A DNA stretch of 64,000 nucleotides from DASQUK01 sp963813485 (GTDB taxonomy: Bacteria; Actinomycetota; Acidimicrobiia; Acidimicrobiales; VFJN01), in the NCBI GenBank assembly GCA_963813485.1, contig CAWEZE010000021.1, forward strand, positions 62,001 to 126,000, written 5' to 3'. How positions within the stretch are numbered: the stretch's first letter is position 1; each line of letters starts with the position of its first letter. Of the stretch, positions 1 through 9,016 are shown piece after piece. Both the position numbers and the translations under genes were made by a program. The notes under the pieces are model-generated. The model was not told the DNA's origin, did not search any database, and saw nothing but the letters and a program-made list of their open reading frames with translations.

Positions 1-707
1 GCCGCTCGCTGGGCCGGTCGGTGCTGATCCAGGGCGACTTCGCCCGGCGCGACGAGCTCGCCGGCGCCCGCCTTCGGGGGATGCGGCGCCGCGAGCGTGA
101 CCCCCTGGCATACCGCACCGTGCCGCCGGTGCCCGCGCCCCGCGTGGTGCCGGGCGGGGTGCTCAACAAGGGCAGCATCCTTGCGTTCAACGAGCTGTGG
201 TACCGCCTGCACCCGCGCCGGCGCCGCGACGAGCTCCAGTCGATCTCCCGGTTCTTCTACCCCCTCGACCTCGTCGATGGTTGGAATCGGATGTACGGGC
301 CCCGGGGCTTCCTGCAGTGGCAGTGCCTGCTGCCGTTCGGGACGGAGGATGTCCTCCGCCACATCGTCGAGGCCCTGGCCGAGCACCGCGCGCCGAGCTT
401 CCTGGCCGTGCTCAAGTACTTCGGCGCCGCCGACCCCGCGCCGCTGACGTTTGCCGGCCCGGGCTGGACCCTCGCCCTCGACGTCCCCACCACCGACCCG
501 ACATTGGGACCCCTGCTCGATCGGCTGGACGACCGGGTCGCCGAGGCCGGCGGACGCCTGTACCTGGCCAAGGACAGCCGCCTCCGACCCGAGCTGCTGC
601 CCGTCATGTACCCCCGGCTCAACGAGTGGCGGGCCGTCCGCGACCGGCTGGACCCCGATCGCCGCCTCAACAGCGACCTCGCCCGGCGACTCGACCTGCT
701 GGGCTGA
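1..707 (+). CDS. dprE1: DprE1-like FAD-linked oxidase, C-terminal part (5' end outside window)
   Basis: The reading frame is open to the left edge, so this is the C-terminal ~235 residues of a longer protein (family about 460 residues); the GTG at 21 is internal. The order FYPLD, WNRMYGPRGFLQ, FLAVLKYFG, GWTLALDVP, GGRLYLAKDSR, MYPRLNEW and a terminal ARRLDLLG follows the C-terminal half of decaprenylphosphoryl-beta-D-ribose 2'-oxidase. That family, with DprE2, epimerises polyprenyl-phospho-ribose to the arabinose donor for wall polymers. The lysine of the AKDSR motif, matching the catalytic Lys418 of M. tuberculosis DprE1, is present. The cysteine of GWNICVDFP (Cys387, target of benzothiazinones) is alanine here by my manual alignment. 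The FAD-binding N-terminus cannot be seen, so an alditol-oxidase relative is possible but less likely. Confidence 0.8.
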   Translation, partial: RSLGRSVLIQGDFARRDELAGARLRGMRRRERDPLAYRTVPPVPAPRVVPGGVLNKGSILAFNELWYRLHPRRRRDELQSISRFFYPLDLVDGWNRMYGPRGFLQWQCLLPFGTEDVLRHIVEALAEHRAPSFLAVLKYFGAADPAPLTFAGPGWTLALDVPTTDPTLGPLLDRLDDRVAEAGGRLYLAKDSRLRPELLPVMYPRLNEWRAVRDRLDPDRRLNSDLARRLDLLG

Positions 708-768
708 AGCGGGCGCCGCGCCAGGTACGAAGTTGACCCGCGGCCGCCGAACGGCCAACCATCGGGCC

Positions 769-1620
769 ATGGCAGTACGAACGGCTCAACACTTGATGGC
801 CATCCTGTCCGAGCTGCGATTCGAGCCCGTGACGCGCCGGATCCGCTGCCTCGTCGACGACGAGACGGTGGCCGACACGACCGACGCGATGTTGGTCTGG
901 GAACCCCGCCGGATCGTGCCCGTCTATGCGGTGCCACCCGACGACATCCACGGCGATCTGGAGCCGTTCACCTCCGGCGACGGCCCGGACCTGGAGGCCC
1001 TGCCCCCGGTCATGGGACCGGAGAACTTCGGGATCCACACCTGCGACGGCGAGGCGTTGAGCCTCCGCGCCGGCGGCCGGGAGCTGGTGGGCGTCGCCTT
1101 CCGGCCCGACGCCCCCGAGCTCGGGGGACGGATCGCGCTGGACTGGCCCGCGTTCGACTGGATCGAGGAGGCGCAGCCAGTCATCGGACATCCTCACGAC
1201 CCGTTCGGGCGGATCGACGTCCTGTCCGCCAGCAGGCACGTCGTGGTCTCGCTCGACGGTGTCACGCTGGCCGACAGCCGCCGACCGATCGGCCTGTTCG
1301 AGACCCACTTGCCGCCCCGCTGGTACCTACCCCGCGAGGACGTACGGATGGACCTGCTGTCGCCGAGCGAGACAACGTCCACCTGCGCGTACAAGGGTCA
1401 CGCCTCCTACTTCTCGTTGACCGGCGGTTCGCCCGCAGGGCGCGACATCGCCTGGACCTACACCGATCCGCTCCACGAGGTCGCGGCCGTCAAGGACTGC
1501 GTGTGCTTCTTCGCCGAACGGACCGATCTCGACCTCGACGGTCAACGCTCGAGCCGACCCGTGACGCCGTGGTCGACGCCCGAGGAGCAGGAAGCCCAGG
1601 GTTTTCTCGACTTCGGTTGA
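769..1620 (+). CDS. DUF427 domain protein (two domains)
   Basis: About 283 residues from the ATG at 769; another in-frame ATG lies at 796. The frame stays open further upstream but there overlaps the dprE1-like gene, so I reject the longer start. Two DUF427-like halves are visible: a degenerate N-terminal copy (VDDETVADTTDAMLVWE, YAVPPDDI) and a canonical C-terminal copy (LDGVTLADS, YLPREDV, YKGHASYFS, WTYTDPL). DUF427 proteins are small beta-rich proteins without a secure biochemical role, and duplicated forms are common in actinobacteria. It sits alone on the plus strand, 61 bp after the dprE1-like gene and convergent with rfbD; nothing in the context reveals its job. Confidence 0.85.
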   Translation: MAVRTAQHLMAILSELRFEPVTRRIRCLVDDETVADTTDAMLVWEPRRIVPVYAVPPDDIHGDLEPFTSGDGPDLEALPPVMGPENFGIHTCDGEALSLRAGGRELVGVAFRPDAPELGGRIALDWPAFDWIEEAQPVIGHPHDPFGRIDVLSASRHVVVSLDGVTLADSRRPIGLFETHLPPRWYLPREDVRMDLLSPSETTSTCAYKGHASYFSLTGGSPAGRDIAWTYTDPLHEVAAVKDCVCFFAERTDLDLDGQRSSRPVTPWSTPEEQEAQGFLDFG

Positions 1621-1654
1621 GCCGGCTGAGCCGGGCAGTCAGTCGATCAGTCGA

Positions 1655-2506
1655 TCAGCCCGTCAGCCTCTTCACGAGGTGTCCCAGGCTCTCCCGGTAG
1701 TGCGGGAGCAAGGGGAAGCCGGCCGCCCTCAGCGCGGCGTTGTCGAGGACCGAGTTCGCCGGCCGGGGTGCGGGCCGGGGCGGATCGAGATCGGCGGTGG
1801 CGATGGGCCGCACCTTCGCGGGATCGTGCCCCGCCGCTGCCAGGATGTCCCGCACGAACTCGTACCAGCTCGCCACGCCCTGGTTGGTGACGTGGAACAA
1901 GCCGGGCATGCGCGATGCGGCCAGAGAGCGGGTGGCGACGGCCAGGTCGGCGGTGAAGCTCGGGCAGCCCCGCTGATCGTCGACGAACGCCAGCTCGGGG
2001 CTGTCGATCAGCCCGAGCACGGTCTTGACCATGTTCTTGCCGTGCTCACCGCACACCCACGACGTGCGCACCGTGCAGGCCCCGGGCGCGTGCTCGGCGA
2101 CTTCGTGCTCGCCGCCGAGCTTGGAGGCGCCGTACACCGACTCCGGCCCCGTGGGATCCCATTCGACGTAGGGCCCGTCCTTGGTGCCGTCGAACACGTA
2201 GTCGGTCGACACGTAGCAGAGGTAGGCGCCCGCCCGGCGGCTGGCGTCGGCCACCCAGCGGGTCCCGAGCGCGTTCACCCGGAACGCCCGGTCCGGGTCT
2301 GCCTCGCAGGCGTCGACCGCCGTCCAGGCACCCGCGTGCATCACGACGTCGGGTCGGACCGAGAGCACCGCCTGGTAGACGGCGTCGCGGTCGGCAACGT
2401 CGAGCACAGCGTGGGTGGCGGCCACCACATCGTCGCCCATCGCCTCGCAATGCGCTCGCAGGTCATGACCGAGCTGTCCGCCGGCCCCGGTGACGAGGAC
2501 CTTCAC
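1655..2506 (-). CDS. rfbD: dTDP-4-dehydrorhamnose reductase
   Basis: Last step of dTDP-L-rhamnose synthesis: NAD(P)H-dependent reduction of dTDP-4-dehydro-L-rhamnose in the cytoplasm. The 283-residue protein has the usual length. The Rossmann motif GAGGQLG is at residues 7-13, with S100-T101-D and the catalytic Y125xxxK129 (YGASK) of the short-chain dehydrogenase fold, followed by VRTSWV and a C-terminal substrate region. The GTG start at 2506 overlaps the rfbB stop in a GTGA tetranucleotide, implying translational coupling; longer in-frame starts would run through rfbB. It is the last gene of the rfbA-rfbC-rfbB-rfbD unit. Confidence 0.95.
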   Translation of the reverse strand: MKVLVTGAGGQLGHDLRAHCEAMGDDVVAATHAVLDVADRDAVYQAVLSVRPDVVMHAGAWTAVDACEADPDRAFRVNALGTRWVADASRRAGAYLCYVSTDYVFDGTKDGPYVEWDPTGPESVYGASKLGGEHEVAEHAPGACTVRTSWVCGEHGKNMVKTVLGLIDSPELAFVDDQRGCPSFTADLAVATRSLAASRMPGLFHVTNQGVASWYEFVRDILAAAGHDPAKVRPIATADLDPPRPAPRPANSVLDNAALRAAGFPLLPHYRESLGHLVKRLTG

Positions 2507-3471
2507 AGCAGGCCCGCCCGCTCCTTCAGGGGACGCCACCACCATTCGTTTGCCCTGTACCACCCGACGGTCTCGGCCAGTGCCTCGTCGAGCGTGCGGG
2601 CCTTGCGCCAGCCCAGCGCCGTCATCTTGTCGATGTTGACCGAGTACCGGCGGTCGTGGCCCAGGCGGTCCTCGACGTAGTCGACCATCTCCTCGCCCAC
2701 CCCGAACAGCACCAGCAGCTTGTCGACCAGCACCCGGTTGGGGGTCTCGTTGCCGGCCCCGATGTTGTAGACGTCGCCCACCGCCCCCTTCTCGAGCACC
2801 AGCGCCACCCCGGCGCAGTGGTCGTCGACGAAGAGCCAGTCGCGCTGGTTGAGGCCGTCGCCGTACAACGGGAGGGGCTTGCCGTCCATCAGGTTGGTCA
2901 CGAACAGGGGGATGGCCTTCTCCGGGAACTGGTAGGGCCCGAAGTTGTTGGTGCACCGGGTCACGGTCACCGGCAGCCCGTACGTGTGGTGGTAGGACAG
3001 CGCGATCAGGTCGGACCCCGCCTTCGACGCCGAGTACGGCGACCGGGGTTCGAGTGGATCGGTCTCCAGCGACGACCCCAGCTCCACCGATCCGTAGACC
3101 TCGTCGGTCCCGATGTGGATCACGCGGGGAATCTCGAGCCGGCGCGCCGCGTCCATCACCACGTTGGTCCCGAAGCAGTTGGTGTTGACGAAATCGTCGG
3201 GGCCGGCGATCGAGCGGTCGACGTGGCTCTCGGCCGCGAAATGCACGACGGCGTCGTGGCCGGCCATCGCCTCCTCGAGCGTGCCGGGGTCGCAGATGTT
3301 GCCCTTGACGAAGCTGTAGCGGGGATCGTCGTCGACGTCCCGCAGGGTCGACAGGTTGCCGGCATAGGTGAGGGCGTCGTAGACGGTGACCTGGTCGTCG
3401 GTGTTGGCCAGGACCCAGCGGACGTAGTTGGAGCCGATGAACCCCGCCCCGCCGGTGACGAACTGCCTCAT
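2503..3471 (-). CDS. rfbB: dTDP-glucose 4,6-dehydratase
   Basis: Converts dTDP-D-glucose to dTDP-4-dehydro-6-deoxy-D-glucose using bound NAD+. The 322-residue protein shows GGAGFIG at residues 7-13, the catalytic T122-D123-E124 triad (GTDEVYG) and Y146xxxK150 (YSASK), plus NNFGPYQFPEK and the C-terminal QRDWLFVDDHC typical of RmlB. The ATG at 3471 has an AAGGAG Shine-Dalgarno about 11 nt upstream. Its stop overlaps rfbD by 4 nt and it follows rfbC after 26 bp, consistent with one operon making the rhamnose donor for the downstream glycan locus. Confidence 0.97.
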   Translation of the reverse strand: MRQFVTGGAGFIGSNYVRWVLANTDDQVTVYDALTYAGNLSTLRDVDDDPRYSFVKGNICDPGTLEEAMAGHDAVVHFAAESHVDRSIAGPDDFVNTNCFGTNVVMDAARRLEIPRVIHIGTDEVYGSVELGSSLETDPLEPRSPYSASKAGSDLIALSYHHTYGLPVTVTRCTNNFGPYQFPEKAIPLFVTNLMDGKPLPLYGDGLNQRDWLFVDDHCAGVALVLEKGAVGDVYNIGAGNETPNRVLVDKLLVLFGVGEEMVDYVEDRLGHDRRYSVNIDKMTALGWRKARTLDEALAETVGWYRANEWWWRPLKERAGLL

Positions 3472-3497
3472 GCGATCTCGATCTCCTTCGGGGTCGG

Positions 3498-4076
3498 TCA
3501 GCCGGTCCGCAGCGCCGCGTGGGGACGGCGGTCGGCGGGCAGGTCGGACCGCCGCGGATTCGACTGGTCGCGGGCGGACAGGACCGGGGCCGACACGCCC
3601 CAGTCGGCTCCCACCTCCGGGTCGTCCCACGCCACGCCCAGCTCGTCGGCCGGGTTGTAGTAGCCGTCGACCAGGTAGGTGATGGTCATGTCGGTGAGCG
3701 CCGCGAACCCGTGGGCCACACCGGGCGGGATGTACACGCCGCGGTGGTCGTGTTCGACGCCCGGCGTCCCCGGCGCGCTGCCGAGGTCCACCGTCAGGGT
3801 CTTGCCGTCGGTGGGCGAGCCGACCCGCAGGTCGTGCAGCACCACGCGGCACCGCCCGAACGGCACGTACCAGTAGTCGGCCTGATGCAGGTGGTAGTGC
3901 AGCCCGACTACGGCACCGGCGCTGCGGTCGCCACGATTGCCCTGGATCATCTCCCGGCCAGCGGGGAACCACTGGCGCCGGTAGGTCTCGATGAAGATGC
4001 CTCGCTCGTCGCCGTGGATGTCGGGCTCGACGAACACGACTCCCTCGATCACGTCGGACGGCCGGATGTTTGCCAC
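3498..4076 (-). CDS. rfbC: dTDP-4-dehydrorhamnose 3,5-epimerase
   Basis: Cupin-fold epimerase that inverts C3 and C5 of dTDP-4-dehydro-6-deoxyglucose. Of its 192 residues, GLHYH (catalytic His at residue 60), DLRVGSPT, the IPPGVAHGF signature at 116-124 and YLVDGYYNP identify RmlC. The GTG start at 4076 is supported by AAGGAG just upstream. It lies between rfbA (22-bp gap) and rfbB (26-bp gap) on the same strand. The last ~20 residues, rich in Arg and Asp, extend a little beyond the usual C-terminus. Confidence 0.95.
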   Translation of the reverse strand: MANIRPSDVIEGVVFVEPDIHGDERGIFIETYRRQWFPAGREMIQGNRGDRSAGAVVGLHYHLHQADYWYVPFGRCRVVLHDLRVGSPTDGKTLTVDLGSAPGTPGVEHDHRGVYIPPGVAHGFAALTDMTITYLVDGYYNPADELGVAWDDPEVGADWGVSAPVLSARDQSNPRRSDLPADRRPHAALRTG

Positions 4077-4098
4077 GTGGCTCCTTCGGGCGCGTCGA

Positions 4099-5208
4099 TC
4101 AGTGCAGCTCGACGGCCGAATTGTCGCCGAGCATGAGGCGCAGCGCTCGGGGCCTGCGGGTCGAACGGGTCAGCTCGACCTCGCGGCCGATGAGGCTGTC
4201 GGTGAGCCGGGGCACGTCGACGATGCGGCTGCGGCTGAGCACCACCGAATGCTCCAGCTCCGAGTCGACGATCACACAGTCGGAGGCGACCGAGGTGAAC
4301 GGGCCCACGTAGCTGTTCTCGATCCGGGTGCCCGGCCCGATGATGGCGGGGCCCAGTACCCGGCTGTTCACGATCTCGGCGCCCGCCTCGATGATGACCC
4401 GCCCCTCGATGGCCGAGTCTGCGTCCACCGATCCCTCGACCCGGGGTTCCAGGCTCTCGAGCACCAGGCGGTTGCACTCGAGCAGCGGGTCCTTCTTGCC
4501 GGTGTCGATCCACCAGCCGTCGAGAACCTCGTGGTTGACCCGGTGCCCGTGATCGATCAGCCACTGGATCGCGTCCGTGATCTCGAGCTCGCCGCGCCAC
4601 GACGGCTCGATGGCGGCCACGGCGTCGTGGACGTGGCGGTCGAACAGGTAGACGCCGACCAGCGCCAGGTCAGACGGCGGGTCGGATGGCTTCTCGACCA
4701 GCCGCAGGACCTCACCGTCGTCCGCCAGCTCGGCCACCCCGAACTGCCGGGGGTCGTCCACCTTTGCGAGCAGGATCTGCGCCGCCGGCACCGAGGACCC
4801 GTCGTCGCCGAGGCGCAGCGCGGCCGCATCGGTCCGGGCCTGCTCGAAGCGATCGGTGAACCCAGCCAGCCCCTGCTGGAGCATGTTGTCGCCCAGGTAC
4901 ATCACGAAGTCGTCGTCGCCCAGGAAGTCGCGCGCGACGAGCACGCAGTGGGCCAGCCCTAGCGGCGCGTCCTGGGGGATGTACGTGATGTCGACGCCCC
5001 AGCGCGAGCCGTCGCCGACCGCCGCGATCACCTCGTCGCGGGTGGAACCCACGATGATGCCGATCTCCTTGATGCCGGCCTCGACCATGTCGTCGATGCC
5101 GTAGAACAAGATCGGCTTGTTGGCGATCGGGACGAGCTGCTTGGCGCTCGTATGAGTGATGGGCCGCAGGCGTGTTCCCGCCCCGCCGGCAAGAATGAGA
5201 CCTTTCAC
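4099..5208 (-). CDS. rfbA: Glucose-1-phosphate thymidylyltransferase, long (StrD-like) type
   Basis: Makes dTDP-glucose from dTTP and glucose-1-phosphate, the first step of the rhamnose pathway. The nucleotidyltransferase motif LAGGAGTRLRP is at residues 6-16, followed by KQLVPIANKP, YLGDNM and VEKPSDPPSD. At 369 residues it is ~75 longer than classical RmlA; the extra C-terminal third (VEGSVDADSAIEGRVIIEAG, then IGPGTRIENSYVGPFTSV) is a left-handed beta-helix hexapeptide repeat as in StrD/RmlA-long enzymes. The GTG start at 5208 has no Shine-Dalgarno; CTCCTCC lies there instead, and the start sits in the loop of a 10-bp inverted repeat (see 5189-5225). First gene of the rfb unit, 60 bp after the acyl-CoA dehydrogenase. 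Confidence 0.93.
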   Translation of the reverse strand: MKGLILAGGAGTRLRPITHTSAKQLVPIANKPILFYGIDDMVEAGIKEIGIIVGSTRDEVIAAVGDGSRWGVDITYIPQDAPLGLAHCVLVARDFLGDDDFVMYLGDNMLQQGLAGFTDRFEQARTDAAALRLGDDGSSVPAAQILLAKVDDPRQFGVAELADDGEVLRLVEKPSDPPSDLALVGVYLFDRHVHDAVAAIEPSWRGELEITDAIQWLIDHGHRVNHEVLDGWWIDTGKKDPLLECNRLVLESLEPRVEGSVDADSAIEGRVIIEAGAEIVNSRVLGPAIIGPGTRIENSYVGPFTSVASDCVIVDSELEHSVVLSRSRIVDVPRLTDSLIGREVELTRSTRRPRALRLMLGDNSAVELH

Positions 5209-5225
5209 GGAGGAGTCATTCTTGC
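5189..5225 (-). promoter_or_regulatory. Inverted repeat enclosing the rfbA start codon
   Basis: GCAAGAATGA at 5189-5198 and its exact reverse complement TCATTCTTGC at 5216-5225 are separated by 17 bp that contain the rfbA GTG (5206-5208). In the minus-strand transcript this would form a 10-bp stem with the start codon in the loop and codons 4-7 paired. No U-tract follows, so it does not look like an intrinsic terminator. It could be a translational control hairpin or a protein operator between the acyl-CoA dehydrogenase and rfb genes. The repeat is directly visible; the function is inferred. Confidence 0.5.
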
Positions 5226-5268
5226 AGGATGGCCCGCTCGGGGCACAGACGGCGCCGTCGGGGTGCGG

Positions 5269-6425
<1,157 letters not shown>

Positions 6426-6533
6426 GTGCACGAAGTCGATGGTACGGCGGTGACGTCGGCCGCTTGCGCCTGGCGCCCGCCGGTGGCACGTCGGTCGAGC
6501 CACGGCAGGGAGCCGGCGTCAAGCCAAGTCCGC

Positions 6534-6561
6534 TTGACACGTAACTCTATCTAGATAGTGT
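6534..6561 (+). promoter_or_regulatory. padR promoter, apparently leaderless
   Basis: A perfect -35 TTGACA at 6534-6539 is followed after 16 bp by TAGTGT at 6556-6561, a plausible -10. A transcript initiated 7-9 nt later would begin at or next to the ATG at 6570, so padR would be leaderless. The -10 overlaps the palindrome at 6543-6562. Confidence 0.55.
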
Positions 6562-6562
6562 T
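6543..6562. promoter_or_regulatory. Probable PadR autoregulatory operator (palindrome)
   Basis: AAC-T-CTATCTAGATAG-T-GTT: a perfect 12-bp palindrome at 6547-6558 extended by matching AAC/GTT arms. It sits between the -35 and the padR start and covers the proposed -10, and is AT-rich against a very GC-rich background. PadR repressors bind dyad operators and commonly repress themselves. The divergent acyl-CoA dehydrogenase starts ~120 bp away and might also be affected. Confidence 0.6.
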
Positions 6563-6569
6563 TCGGCCC

Positions 6570-6920
6570 ATGACCAGAGTGCGCCGCCCCTCACCGCAGA
6601 CGGTCGCTGTCCTCGATGCGCTGGCGGCGAAGGCCTCGGACTGGAGCCACGGCTACGACCTGTGCCGCGGGCTGGGCCTGAAGGCCGGCACCGTCTACCC
6701 GATCCTCATCCGGCTCGCCGAACGCGGGTACGTCGAGACCGCGTGGGAGCAGGACGTGCCGCAGGGCCGCCCGCCCCGCCACCTCTACCGACTGTCGGCC
6801 GCCGGAGCCGCGCAGGTGCGCGAGCTGCGCCGCGCCGGAGCGCAGCGCACCTCCCGCCGGTCGCGGGTCGCCGGGCGCCCGGCTCCCGGCAGCGGAGCGG
6901 TCGCAGGGGCACAGGCATGA
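6570..6920 (+). CDS. PadR family transcriptional regulator
   Basis: Winged-helix repressor of about 116 residues (ATG 6570; a GTG at 6558 would overlap the proposed -10). The PadR core is clear: TVAVLDALAAKASDWSHGYDL, then GLKAGTVYPILIRLAERGYVE (recognition helix region) and the wing GRPPRHLYRLSAAGAAQVREL. It is a short, subfamily-2 type protein with a basic, low-complexity tail. Its stop overlaps the next gene's ATG (ATGA), so regulator and membrane protein are one unit. A palindromic operator lies directly upstream. Such padR-plus-membrane-protein pairs usually respond to membrane or drug stress, but the ligand cannot be read from the sequence. Confidence 0.9.
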   Translation: MTRVRRPSPQTVAVLDALAAKASDWSHGYDLCRGLGLKAGTVYPILIRLAERGYVETAWEQDVPQGRPPRHLYRLSAAGAAQVRELRRAGAQRTSRRSRVAGRPAPGSGAVAGAQA

Positions 6921-7951
6921 GCCCCGGCGCCACGCCGACGCCGGCACTCCCCGGCCCGGGCGCGACCTGGAACTGGATCGCCCGTAACTGGCCGCTCCTG
7001 TTGGCGATCCTCACGGCGCCGTTCGGCCTGGCCGTGCTGGCGATCTTCCGACACCGGGACAAAATCATTTCGGCCATGCGCGGCGCCCGGCGGACTGCAT
7101 GGGTCGCGGCGGCAGCCCCCGTCGTCGCCCTCGGGGCCTGGGTACTGGTGATCCGGGCCGGGCTCGTCGCCGCCAACGACCCGGCGATCCCACCGGCCGA
7201 GGTGCTCGTCGGTGCCTTCATCTTCGGCTGGCCGCACGCGCTTGCCGCCGCGACGGCCGTCGTGGCCACCGTGCGCACCGCCGTCGGGGCCGACGCCCCC
7301 GCCCGCCTGCTCGCGCTCGCCACGGGCGGCCGGCGCGGACGCCGGGACGAGTGGGGTGCCGCCATGCGCGCCGAGCTCGCGAGCATCACCGCCTCCCAGC
7401 GTGAGCGGCTCCGTTTCGCCGCCGGCTGCGCCCCGACCGCGCTGCGCCGCGGCTGGGGACGGTCTCCGTGGATCGTCGCCGCCGCCTGCGCGGCGCTGTT
7501 CGCGGCCCTGACCGTCGCCACGTCACGAGCCTCGCTGGACGGCAGCCGGACGGGCAGCCTCTGCGGCGTGATCTACGGCCCACCGCAGATCACCCTGCTG
7601 CTCGTGGGAGTCGTCGCCGCGTGGACCGGACACTCGATGCGTACCGGCCTCGAGCACGCCATCGCGGCGCTCGTCGGGATCCTCCTTGGCGTTCTCGCCG
7701 CCGCCATCCCCGAGGGCGCGCTGTGGGCCCGCGAGGCAGGCGTGTTCCTGCTCGACGGCGACGCCCCGTCCACGCCCCTCACCGCCGCCGGGGGCGCGCT
7801 CGACGCGCTGAAGTCGACGACGCTGACCTGGGGCCTCCCGCACTGGCTGCCCTGGCCCCTGCTCGGTGCGGCCGCCGGCGCCCGGCTCGCCGCGCCACCC
7901 CGTCGCTACTCCGGCCCGCCGGCTGAAACGGTCAGTCCTTCGGCTGGGTAG
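6917..7951 (+). CDS. Hypothetical multi-pass membrane protein coupled to PadR
   Basis: 344 residues starting at ATG 6917, which overlaps the padR stop (ATGA). Hydrophobic stretches at roughly residues 30-50 (WPLLLAILTAPFGLAVLAIF), 65-85, 95-120, 180-200, 220-240, 250-270 and 310-330 predict about seven membrane segments. A charged cytoplasmic stretch lies in the middle (RRGRRDEWGAAMRAEL with ERLRFAAGC), a layout seen in uncharacterised membrane proteins co-transcribed with PadR regulators in actinobacteria. I recognise no catalytic motif. Co-expression and autoregulation with padR suggest a role in envelope homeostasis, which is inference only. Confidence 0.75.
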   Translation: MSPGATPTPALPGPGATWNWIARNWPLLLAILTAPFGLAVLAIFRHRDKIISAMRGARRTAWVAAAAPVVALGAWVLVIRAGLVAANDPAIPPAEVLVGAFIFGWPHALAAATAVVATVRTAVGADAPARLLALATGGRRGRRDEWGAAMRAELASITASQRERLRFAAGCAPTALRRGWGRSPWIVAAACAALFAALTVATSRASLDGSRTGSLCGVIYGPPQITLLLVGVVAAWTGHSMRTGLEHAIAALVGILLGVLAAAIPEGALWAREAGVFLLDGDAPSTPLTAAGGALDALKSTTLTWGLPHWLPWPLLGAAAGARLAAPPRRYSGPPAETVSPSAG

Positions 7952-7953
7952 GC

Positions 7954-8988
7954 GTGTGGTGCGCTGGTGTGCCACGGCCCGGTGCCGGCGTCAAGGCCAA
8001 GCCCTTCGGTCGTCAGGCCGCCGGCTGTGCCCGCACCGCCCGCCGACTACGGGCGCTGCCGGTCACCACCGGCGCCTACCGGGACGGGGTCCTGTCCGCT
8101 GGGCAGGTCCAGGCGATCGCCGCCAACCTCAAGGACCGCACCGTCGGCCTGTTCGCCGCCCACGAGGCCGAGCTGGTCCCCGAGCTCGCCCAGTTATCGG
8201 CCGGTGACACTGCAATTGCCATGCAGGACTGGGCGCGACGCGCCGACGCCGTGGTGGGCGACGACCCCGACAAGCCGCAGCCGGAACGGTCGCTGCACCT
8301 GTCCCGTATCCTCGACGGCCGCCGCGAACTGTCCGGCAGCTTCGACCCCGAAGGCGGCGCCGTCATCGCCACCGCCCTCCGCCTCGCCGCCACCCGCGAC
8401 GTCGACGGCGAACCCGCCCGCAGCCCCGCCCAACGACGCGGCGACGCCCTGGTCGACATCTGCCGCCGGTTTCTCGATCACCAACAGACCCGCCGCGGCG
8501 GCCGCCACCGGCCCCACCTCAACGTCATCGCCACCCTCGACGACCTCCAACGGCGCGGCCCGGGCCGGCTGATCGACGGCAGCGTCCTCGATGCCACGAC
8601 CCTCCAGCGCCTGGCCTGCGACGCCGGCATCCACCGGGTCGTCACCCACGGCCGCTCCGCGATCTTGGACTACGGCACCACCACCCGCACCGTCCCCGCA
8701 CCCCTGTTCAACGCCCTCGTGATCCGCGACCGCCACTGCCGCTTCCCCGGCTGCGACCGGCCCCCCGACTGGACCGAAGCCCACCACATCCAATGGATCA
8801 CCCACGGCGGCCCCACCGCCCTCCACACCCTCGTGCTCGTCTGCAGCCGGCACCACCACCTCCTCCACAGCCCCGGCTGGCACGCCAAACTCCTTCCCGA
8901 TGCCACCCTCGAGATCACCGACCCCCACGGCCGCACCCACACCAGCGATCCACCCGCCCTCCGCCCACCCCTCCCACTCAGAGAATGA
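7954..8988 (+). pseudogene. DUF222/HNH endonuclease domain protein, 5'-truncated
   Basis: The frame encodes the middle and end of a DUF222 (13E12-repeat) protein: ARTARRLRALPVTTGAYRDG, LSAGQVQAIAANL, the conserved RDGRR-like centre (ILDGRRELSGSFDPEGGAVI), RRGDALVDI and a C-terminal HNH nuclease with CRFPGCDRP, AHHIQWITHGGPT, NALV and CSRHHHLLH. Intact members are ~400-480 residues and begin with a long DUF222 N-terminal domain that is missing here; the frame starts only 3 bp after the membrane protein gene. The GTG at 7954 is therefore an arbitrary start. DUF222/HNH genes occur in many scattered copies in actinobacteria and behave like selfish elements. This copy is probably a remnant, although the HNH residues look intact. 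Confidence 0.75.
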
Positions 8989-9016
8989 CGTCGCCCGTCG
9001 TACTCGCCTGAGCGCG

